A stretch of 64,000 nt of DNA from Silurus meridionalis. Taxonomy: Eukaryota; Chordata; Actinopteri; Siluriformes; Siluridae. The stretch spans positions 18,263,000 through 18,326,999 of the forward strand of contig NC_060890.1 of NCBI RefSeq assembly GCF_014805685.1, given 5' to 3'. Below, piece by piece: positions 12,897 through 24,600 of the stretch. The position numbers and the translations under genes were made by a program. The notes beneath the pieces were generated by a model that did no database searches, was not told where the DNA came from, and saw only the letters and a list, made by a program, of their open reading frames with translations. Positions within the stretch are counted from its first letter, which is position 1. Each line of letters opens with the position of its first letter.

Positions 12897-15800
12897 GCCA
12901 GAATGTTTTTGTGATGTACAAGTGTTTGCAGTGGCAGGGAAATTAATGCAAGTAGAGGGAGAAGCAAGTGGTAAAAATTTGCTAATGGGTGAAGACGAAG
13001 GACAAATTGGTTGTAGTGAGATTAGGTGATATAGTGTTCTTTAAATGGTAAATAAGGGGGGGGGTGTTTGTTTTTTTACTTTTTATAAAGTGAAAACCAA
13101 AACCTTTAACTTTGTCATTTACAATAATGTGAACAAATAAGAATAATTTTATAGTTGGTATACTGTAACAGCTTTTCAAGTCTTATTAATTTTTTTTTTT
13201 TTTTTTTTTTAGTACTGTAGTTTGTCTCATATATGCTGATCTGATGGTCTAGAATGTGCTTGTTCTTGTGATGTTGACTGGGAAAATTAATTTGACCCTT
13301 TTATCACATGCTTTTATGAAGGCCAATTTTAAAGGTGAAGTTTGATTTTGAATTTCCTCTGCTGCCTGCAATACAACTTCTATTCTGGATCTGGAGGAGT
13401 AAAATAGAGGGGGACAGAAACCGTTTAAACAGTAGCTTTGAACAACAAAGAAACTAGCTACAATTTATGGTATTTCTACAAACCATGTGTTTGCTGAGAT
13501 CTGACACTACAGAAAAAACTGTACCTTTTAACCTTTTAAATCCCTAGATTATTATTCACTTAGTCTGAGGCAGCTATTGTCAATATAGCCTTGACAACAT
13601 GACTTTTCATTTACACATTGTCCTTCAGTGTTCAGAAACAGATTAGTTGGGGAATAATGTGTTCAGGTACTAACACTACTGCCAAAAAGAAATCTAGTCC
13701 TAATTTTATCAGTCATCTAGACGCAATCAAGCGTGCATTGGCGCAACTCAAGCAAATATTCTTTCCTCGCTGCCAGTGGCCTGTGGTGCTCTGACAGAAA
13801 GACATTTACATGATATTTTGTTAGATGTGCAAAAACCACAAGGCAGGAGAGGCCAGTATTAGATTAGATTAGATTAGATTAGATTCAACTTTATTGTTAT
13901 TGTGCAAGGTCCATGTACAGAGCCAATGAAATATGAGCTATGCACTGGATAAAAAACTACTACTAGCTTTTACAATGAATCTATGCAACTATGAAGTAGC
14001 TCAATAAGGGCAATCCATACCTACAAATTCATGTACATGCACCTTTAAACGTCTATTAATATTTTAATTTGGCATGAGGTACCAATATGTATTATAAACA
14101 TATTCCCAGACAAATACATTGGGGACATTGGCACTGATGAAGTGAATGGTAAATTGTCGCTTTTCAAACCAAGACCAACACAAAGGAAATAGTTTTATAG
14201 ATATTGGGATAAAATTTAAGTTATGCTTTTAAACAATTAACTGATTTTTATTAAAATACTACAGAATGCACTTTGTATTAATTATAAAAAGGTAAAAGGA
14301 AAATTATTGTTTAAAAAAAGCATATTTACTCCCTGTGAAATTATTGCATTTCCTGTAAAATTGATATTGTCAAATTAAGTGTCTTTTTGAATCCACTTTA
14401 AATTGTAGGTTGTAGAATTGTAAGCTTTAACAGTAAAGCTCTGCGTTACTGAGCAGAAGGTTGGGGGTTTAAAGCTGTCACTGCTGGGCCCTTAAGCAAG
14501 GCCCTTAACCGTCTCTGCTTCAGGGAACCTTATCAAGGCTGACCCTGCACTTTGACCCCAATTTCCTAACAAGCTGGGATATGTGTAGAAAAATATTTTA
14601 CTATGCTCAATGTGTGAAACAGATGTAACACATTTATTCATGAATTGTATTGAATATATTCATAGTGTTTTATTATATTATAGTTTGTGAGTTTGGGGTT
14701 AGTATATAAATATATATAAATGGCTAATTGTTTGTTAGGTTATTTGTATGTAATTCATGTCCACCGTTTAGCATTAATTAATATTTTTCAACTACTCTTG
14801 CACAAGTTATAGCACCTCTTTTAAAGTACATTATTTTGTGCAAGTTGCACATTGAAACCTTAAGAAAAGCTATATAGTTATTTGGGCACAAGGAATGCAC
14901 TGTAAGTGGATAAAACAGGCTTATTTTAAGAGAAAACAGGCATGGACAGACATGCTTAGGCTGTTTCTTGTGCTGTGGTAGTGATTGACAGAAAGCTTTA
15001 AAAGAATGTCAGGAATGTCAAAGTTTGCTACAGAGGCAATCTAGTTGGACCACAAGAAGTAGTATTTATAGTGTGCAGGTGTTTTTAAATACTGTAGGGC
15101 ATAAATACTAAAAGTATAAGAAAGAGCAAGGCGTTTGACCACCTGTTTAAAAAGAAGAAAATCTCTGAATGCAGCTGAAAGAATGATGTCCCGTCTGGGT
15201 CAGAAAGACCACATTCAGACCTTCAGGTCAACTCCCAGCCTTTGAGGAAAGGAAAGTCTTATCAGGGGGAAGCAGATCTCCACCTCCCAGCATGAAGCTT
15301 TGCTTTAATTATTGCGTCAAGTTCTTGAGATTGTTCAGTGGCATTGTGTGAGATGAAGCTCCTCCCTTTTCTGTTGCATCTTAGATGTGCTTTGGTTCTC
15401 ATGGTAAATTAGTTATAAAATAATATTAAAATAATACTTTTACTTTAGATGTTTTAATAGTTTATAATGTGTGTTCCATGACAGGGTGCTTGAGCGGGCA
15501 GTTAAAGGAGGACACACAGATGGACATTCTGTATTTGAAGTCTCTGCAAGGCTTCGTTGCTGTTGTGACATCTGAAGGCGACATGATCTTCCTCTCAGAG
15601 AACATCAGTAAATTTATGGGTCTCGCACAGGTAAATCGTCTTCTTCCTCATTCTGTCTCTCATTCCAGTATGTCTGTACTTATATGACAAAGGTAGCTAG
15701 GATTACAGTACTGTTGTGTTCATTCTCAAATTTTCTATTTTGTTTTTTTTTTTTTATAGGTGGAATTAATGGGACATAGCATTTTCGATTTTACGCATCC

Positions 15801-18552
15801 TTGTGATCATGAGGAGATCCGAGAGAACCTCAGTGTCAAAACAGGTGCATAAATATTGAGTTGTTAATTCATTTTTGTATTGAAATGTAAATATCAGTTT
15901 TGAAAGACTGAAAAAGCATGCAAATGATTCTTCCTTATCTCAGTGCATAAGAGCAATGACTATGCCTTTGTCTTATTACCATTTTGGACCACAAAATGAC
16001 CACAAAATTTTTTTTACATTCCTCAAGTGGTTCTTTCTAAGTAAATTCTCACATTAGATCACTACTTTATTTATGTTTCAAAAAAGTAAGCATACATAGC
16101 TGATAGATACATAAATATCATAATGCACAAAACAATTGGTTCAACACAGTTCATGACAGCTCCTCTTACACATTTTTAGAAGTTTCAGATAACTGTGAGC
16201 TTGGATGCAGTTAATTGGAACAGAAAGATGCAATAAATAATTTCTGTCCCTTAGACATTTTTAATTGAATATATTATTATATAGTTTATTTCATATTTAT
16301 TTCTATATTATATTTTATTTTATATTTTTTATTTAGATTTAAATTGGGTTTAGATCTGGTGAATGTGAAGGCCAGAGCTTTTTTTTGTTGTTGTTGAGTA
16401 TTATAACATTTATAACATTTATTTTTTTTTTATATGTAATTGTGTTAATTGTGACCAAACTCTCCAGCAGGTTCCTAATAAATGTTCAAATATTTGTTAA
16501 ATAGATTCTGATTCTGAAATAATAGTAATAATAGATGGTTTGAATATGGCTGTTAGGACCAGTGTATGGCAGGAGACATAAAGAACTGAGCACAGAGAGA
16601 GATTTCTTCATGAGAATGAAATGCACAGTCACCAACAGAGGACGCACAGTCAACCTTAAATCAGCCAGCTGGAAGGTATGTGAAAGCATACTGCATACAT
16701 ACATATAAATATATACATAAACCATTCCATTCCATAGCATAAACCATGTTAAGGATAACTATAACCCATCTGTAAATCCTAGTCTTTTTTTTTTTAGTGT
16801 CCTGTCTGATGTAGCATGTGTCTCCTTCAGGTGCTGCACTGCACAGGGCATTTAAAGGTGTACCCCAGCCGACCACCTCATGTTTTGTGCGGGTTTGCTG
16901 AGCCCCCCCTGACTTGCCTGGTAGTGTTGTGTGAGCCCATCCCTCATCCTTCCATTGTGGACACACCAATAGATGGCAAGACCTTCATGAGTCGACACAG
17001 CATGGACTTGAAGTTCACCTACTGTGATGAGAGGCATGTAGCACTCTCAAACTTTCCTTGCACATTTCAACTGCTTATCTTTTTGGTTTTCAGTCTCTTG
17101 AGGTTACAAAGAGTGGTGAGGAAAAATAAAAAAACATCTGGTGAGCATCAGTTCTTCAGGCATTGTTGATTAGAGAGGTTAGAGGATAATAGCCAGGCTG
17201 GTTCGAGCTGACAATAAGGAAATGGCAAGTTGATTGACAACTTTTTAAAAATGTGGTGAGCAGAAATGGATCTCGTAAAACCTTAAGGCTGGAAACCAAT
17301 GTGATTTTTCTTTTCAGAGATATCCATATAGTTCTGTGATACAGATTATACAATTTGGGAATGGTTTAAAAGTGTATTTATAGTAAATTAGCCTAAATAA
17401 TAGGAAAAATTCATTCCCTTATTAAATAACCCAAAAAGCACTATTCACAGTCTGTCAACACATATATATATCACCTAGGTGTATGTTGTTGTATATTTAT
17501 ACAAATCCTTATGGTGAATTTGCGTGATTTTATTGGGATATAGAGTTGCCTGTTTTGCCATTATTATTTTGTGTAAGAAAGGAACGTAATTAGGATTGTG
17601 TTTTAGAGTAGGCAAGTCTCTGGTTTGTGCATGCTAGTGGCTGCAACCATCTTACATAACCAGCATGCAGAGCAAACTTCACAAATATCTTGTCTATCAA
17701 TCTATCAAGTCTATCAAGACATGAAAAAAAAAACTAAACTAGCAATGTAGTGTTTGTCTTACTTCTATTTGTTGCAATAATATCTGACACTGCAGTCATA
17801 AAAAGATCTGGAGCTAATTAAGGGTGCTGTGTATAAACAAGCTGATGTACTGTGACTTGGTAGCTTTATATTCCCACTGGTTTTAATGGGAAAAGACATA
17901 AAGGGCAGATATGTTTAAATCCAGAAGTTTATATTTAAAAACCAATTCAGCAGAAATTTTAGGACAAAGATAAACGCTACTAAGAGGGCAAAACAATCAG
18001 AAGGGTAAGTAGAGGAAGCAAAAACATAAGGATATTGATTAAAGAGATAAAGATATTGTGTGTTGATTAACTTTTCAATTCATAGCTGCCTTTAATCATG
18101 CTAATGTACTAAGAAGGTGGACTTGAAAAGAGCTTAAACTGCTCTTTGCACAGTATTGAAATGAGGCAAACAAAGCAAGGGCAGTGTCTCAAAGGCAACA
18201 ATTATGCCCTTTACCAACACACAAGTGTATAACGCTGTGTTATTTCAACAAGCAGGAAAAAAAATTGAAAAAAAAACTTCTCTGGAAGAATAAGGGAGAG
18301 AGATTTATTTTCTCAGAAAACAAAAAGCCTAGATTGTCAACAGTGGGCACTAAAGTGGGAAAAGCGTTTACTTTGGCTTCTCTTGTCTCATTTAGTGAAC
18401 TGATTGCTTGTCCTGTCTTTAGCCAGCGTGTTGCAGGATGTGATGGAAATCTTTTTTTTTTTTTTTTTTTTTTTTGTGGAGTTTGTAGAAGACTAATGAA
18501 CATTGCTGTAACAACATTTACAATACTTTCTATCTATCTAATGTAAGTAAGT

Positions 18553-18626
<74 letters not shown>

Positions 18627-21600
18627 TTTATTTTATTATTATTTTAATTTTATTTCAGGTATAACAAGTATGGAGTTTATAAAGACTGATTGATTTTTTT
18701 ATTTTATTTTATTTTTTAAACACTGTTACAGCGTGAGAAAACTGGTTGGGTACACTCCAGACGACTTAGTGGGACGCTCTGTCTATGACTTCTATCATGC
18801 ACTTGACGTGGATAATATGACTAAGAGTCATCAGAATTGTAAGTACATAATTCACCCATTAGCTACTATAAGCATTTGAAGTAGGTAGTATATTACTGGT
18901 TATTATTTAATCTTTGCACATGTATCACCTGTCATAAAAAATTAATTATTAAAAAGCAGTTCCCTTTCCAAGAATGCACCAAGATCCTGACAAAAATGAC
19001 CCGTTATTGGCAGCGATCCATGTTTCTTATCTGTTAGAATGGGTTAAAGTGCTGTCTTGAAGTCAGGCTTCCCTGGACATGAGGCACTTCCCATGCACCC
19101 GCTGACTGAGGGAAGCAGATGTCCAGCTTGCGCCTAGGAATTGTTGAGTTATTTATAAGCTCAATGGTTATTGCATTGCACTGTTTATTTGCTTAGCAGA
19201 TGCCACAGTGCAAATGTTCCACTCTGACCCAATAACATTAAATGTTTTCATGATTGGTTTTATGGATTCACCCTTTAAAGTAGTCTTGGATAAACAAAAC
19301 AACAAAAAACGTGCTGTTCAAAAAAACTTGTCACTGTTCTTTTTAGCCAGCATTGCATCATGTGATTTGCAGATTAGTGTGCTAGAATGATTGTCCTGTG
19401 TCCCTTTTATGTTTTTTCCACTGTGGTATGTGCAACCTGACCCACACATTTATTCAGCTTGGATCTTTCTGCACTATTTATCACATTGCACTTTCTGTAT
19501 GCCATGATTATTTTATAAATTGCAAATTCTTGGATGGCTGTTGCTGGCCTCGTGTAGCATTAAGTGACTGCTGACCGGTTCCACACTGACCATGTGACTA
19601 CTATTTTTATTAATGACCTAACCTTCATGGTGTATATATTGTAACTTAGTGTACAGTTTGTTCAAGTTTATTCAATTCTCTCATGCTTAGTGTAAAAATT
19701 TACAAAAAATAACCCAATTGCTCAAGTGTATTAAACTCTCAACTTAATTGGATTTGAGGCATATCATTATTTAATGTCATTCTGCTCCACCAAAATATAG
19801 TCACAAGCTTCTCCTGTGTACGAGAAAGCTAAAAAAAAAACCAACAGAGTTGTTTGTTGTCTTTCTGAGGTCTAAAGCAATGTTGGTGCTAATAAAATGT
19901 ACCCATTACAAGGGTCAAAAGTCAGAGTAAATCTATCGAAGGTGGAGAAAAATGAGATAGGGATCTATTTTAATTATCGGTTGGATGGTCCTATTGTGCC
20001 TTATTAATACCTATAAATAAAGTGTCCTGTGATAAATATAAGTGTCTTATGACATGAGCAACACCTCAGTCTTGAGTCTAAATGGCAGGTCAGCCACATA
20101 GATTATATAATTATTCAGTGATGATTTAAAGTGAACTGATATTTAATTGGTTTAGTTGGTAGGATGTTAACGATCCTTGCATCATTAATGATTATTAACA
20201 AGTATCTTGATGTACAATTTCTGTTTAGCATAGTTAAATGAAATCTATGAAAATTCACATGCTATATAAAAGCCATTGCCTTTGTTCATCCTATTTGAAG
20301 ACATCTGTGTATAAAAACACAGCCACCAAAATTCCTCTCAAAGCTGTTCTCGTTTTCATATATGAATTCATGGGCACGATTTCAGTAGACTGTGATCGTA
20401 CAGACTGTACTTGCATATCTTGTAACTGTTCGACAAGACACATCGGCTCAACGGATTATCTTATTGATTGAGGACACTAAGATGACATATGTTTTTTTTT
20501 TTAGAGCTCCACCCAAAACAGAGTGGTTTTCATTGCTCATCTGTACTGGTACGGAAACTAAACAAGGTTTCACTCACACTGTGGCAGACCAGTGTACACA
20601 AGAACTGATTAAATACCAGGACTCTCTAGCTAGCTTTAAATGTAGATCTGTACTTTTATTAAAAGTATTATACAAGTAAGATTGAATCATTATAAGACAT
20701 ACAGTTCAAAACTTACATGCAACTAATTATCTAAAATAAACATGAATAAGTAAATGCTACAGCTACAGCAAATGACCTCTAGATCAAGTAATCGATTTGG
20801 ATGCTGTCATAACCACATAATCCGTATTTGTATAATCTTGCAAAAGTTATATATGTAGTCCTCATACACGATATTGCCAAAAGTATTCACTGACCCATCC
20901 AAATAATTGAATTCAGGTGTTCCAATCACTTTCATGGTTACAGGTGTGTAAAATCAAGCACATGTGCATGTAGAGCGCTTCTACAAACATTTGTAAAAGT
21001 ATGGGTTGCTCTCAGGAGCTCAATGAATTCCAGCGTGTGCCACCTGTGCAATAAATCCAGTCGTAAAATTTCCTCGCTACTAAATATTTCACAGTAAACT
21101 GTTAGTTGTATTATAACAAAGTGGAAGCGATTGGGAACGAAAGCAACTCACTCACGAAGTGTTGGGTCACGTAAAATCACAGAGCGGGTTAGCGGATGCC
21201 TTCCCAGAAGAGTTGAAGCTGTTATAGCTACAAAGGGCTAACATAATATTAAACCCTCTGGATTAAGAATCGGATGTTACTCAATTTCGTTTGCATGTGA
21301 AGGCAGATGAGCAAATACTTTTGTCAATATAGTGTATATTGTGACGAAGTACAATTATACAATTACAAGTGTATAATGAATGCCTGTTCAAAATGGTTCA
21401 TATACAATATTATTGATTTCTTTTCTATGCAGTGTGTACTAAAGGCCAGGTGGTGAGTGGTCACTATCGGATGTTGTCTAAGCATGGTGGTTACGTATGG
21501 ATGGAGACACATGGCACGGTCCTCTATAACAACCGCAACTCTCAGCCACAGTGCATCGTGTGCATTAACTACGTCTTAAGGTAAGATGCTTCATTAAGTA

Positions 21601-24600
21601 AGATCATATGCATATTTACTATAACTTGTGCTGCAGTATATATAATGAGTTACAATTACATGCAATTTGATCTCATGATCTCCAAAGTTATTACTACTCT
21701 GTTCCAGTGACATCGAAGAGAAGTCCACTGTGCTCTCCATGGACCAGATGGAGTCGTTTTTCAAACCAATAAACAGGCTGGTCACAAATGAACTTTTCTG
21801 CCAGGGCTCAGAAACATCGAACATATTCTTTACCAAACTCAAGGAGGAACCTGAAGAGATCGTTGCCACACCAGAAGAAGCGATCATTGCCCTGGACTTT
21901 GGTCAGAATTCCAACCACCGCTACATCTATCGCCACAACAACTTCTGTCTGTACTCTCTGTCCTTTGACAGCATGCCCACCCCCGTCCTGCATGCATGAA
22001 CTTCTTTCATTCATCTTAGTATTTAATCATTTTCTACCTCAGAACCACAACATGCACATAGGCAGTGCCTCATAGTCAGGAGCTTCGCAATGGCAGCCTT
22101 TGTAATGTTGCATGTGTAGCTTGGCTTTGCAGCAGGGTACGCATTATACAAAAATAATTTGATACCTCTGCTCTGAAAGAAATTATGCTTTATTCAGCAT
22201 AGCATGGGCACATTAAATATTGATTACAAACAGGAAAATGATTTTTTTTTTTTTTTTTTAATAAAATTTAAAATCAATGTTCCCTGGTGTGAAAAATTGA
22301 GTTTCATAATGTTGGGGTGCTTGTGGTGTGTGTGTGGCATCCTCTGTTGTTTCTGGTTTTTTAATGGGTATGCAATTTTATCTGTTGTCATAAATCATTG
22401 CATGCGATGGAAAACAAACTAATTTCTCTTTCATCTATTTTAGATGAAACCTTGGGAGCATGGGTGGTCTCATTTTCCCCTTGCCATTCTCACACTAATC
22501 ATTCATTCATGTTGGGCGAGAACCCTAACATCCTCAACTAATATTGTGACTGTCTATACTTGACCACATGCAAGCACATGATGATGTTGGTCCTATAAGA
22601 ATATCTCAGCATTTTTTAATCTAGACTATGTGTACCACATCTGTAGGTTATGTGTGATTACCACAGGCAAGAATTTTGACACCTTCATGTCTGTTGTGAA
22701 AACAGGAACGTGTTTAATTTCAAATGTGTTAAGAATGTCCATTAAAATGTATATAATTTAAGAATATATAATGCAAATACAATGGCACATTCTGACGGTG
22801 CGGTTTCTTAGGAGTCAAATCGCACAGATTAATAACCATACAGCGTGTCTAAAGAATTATTGATTGTTTTCTGCAAATATGTTATTACTCATTCATAGTA
22901 GGTGTTCATTTATGTTATTTGGACCCCAACAGCTGCCCTTGAACTTCCACTATAAGCAAATTCTTTTCTTTCTTTCCTCCCCAAATCTACATTTTTTTTT
23001 CCCAAATCAAAATTCTTGTCTATAGTATGTGCACCTAGGCTACATATAAAACAGATTAGAATGCAAGATGCTGGACTATTCTTTTAGCATTGTTAAAATT
23101 TCTCTTTGTATCTATTGATGTATGTATACCTTGGATTTTGGCTACAACAATATTTTAAAATGCATTTTGCGTTTACAGGAAGTCCCGAGTTTGAAGCTTC
23201 TGCTTCTTTCTACAAATCTCCTAGCCAGGCTTCGGTCAATACAATGTGGGAAATTCAGTCTCCACATCGTGGTTCTGACAACAGCCTAGTCAATGCTTCA
23301 TCCAGCTCAGTTACAAGCCTGAGTAACAGCTGCAGCTCCACTGTATGTTGCCTCTGTGTTTTTCATATCCACCTTATAAATGATGCTGATTTTTGTTTGT
23401 CCTTTTGAGTCTGTGCTTACCTTTGTGATATATTTCTGTATAATTTACCTTTATATTTGTTGTTTGCTTGTGGTGTACAGCCTGATAGAACTGGAGGAGT
23501 TTACTACGGCAGTGAAGATAATGAGCTGAAGGTTGAGCTGACAGAACGACTTTTTGCACAGGACAGTAACAATGAAGTAAGTCCGTTAGCCATTAAGGCA
23601 CAATTTTATAGTCTTTCTGAGGTGCCAACATCTACTGTTTAACTGTAGCATTTCTATTGGCAGACTTCTGGACACTTTAAGACTATACCTCTCTGTTTTT
23701 TTTTCCAGCAAAGCAGTGGTCAAAAAATTTGCTTGGCCAAAAATTTGCTAAGGGTGAAATGACTAGAAAGTATATTTGTTTCATCATGTAAGAAAAATGC
23801 AGACCTTTTAGCAAGTGGAAATATATTGAATTTAGTCCATTTGTCCATTTGTCTTGTATTTACTTTTATTAAACTATACATTTAGCTAATTAGTCTTACT
23901 AGCTTATCAGTCATATTCTATAGTACATAGATTTAGTCTGTTGGATTATTTTAAGCATTTATTTTTGGAAATAATATTATTACCTGCCAATCTTATGTTA
24001 TATATTGTTAATATTGTTTTACTTAGTTTAAAATAAGTTTAAAATTAGAAAGAAATATCTAAAAATAGGTTTATTGTAATTCTAATAATGGGGAATAAAA
24101 GACAAATTTGAATATATTTTTTTCATATTTTCATGTGGAAGGATTTTTTTGTAGAGTTTAAAGCTTCAGCTTTTTAGACCTTATCAAGGTGATCTTTGAC
24201 ATTAGCTTTGTGAGTTAATAGAAACCATGTGTGCAAGACTGTGGTCTCTTTGTACGGTAAATAAAATGTAGCTGCTGATAATTTTGTAGCAGCCACACTG
24301 GATTTCTGCATCTTATTTGCTTTCTAACTGTTTCTTGGCACATATTTTGAAAAAGAAATAAACTTATATAATGGTTGTCACTATAATAACCTAGGTAATT
24401 TTAAATGTCTATTAGTATGACTCGGTTTGTGTCCATTCTGTAAATCTATTTTAATTTGTGTCCTATCAACTTTTGAATTTTAAAATTAATGAAGAATGAA
24501 GAAAGATTTTAACACTCTGTTGCGTGTAATTTTCAGCAGTGGAACTTCAATGATCTGGACCTGGAGACTTTGGCTCCCTACATCCCCATGGATGGTGAAG

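Noticed and set aside
17034..17039. Using the GT at 17038-17039 as a normal donor for epas1 exon 6
   Set aside because: It would add four bases, shift the frame into exon 7 and break the conserved 203-base exon length.
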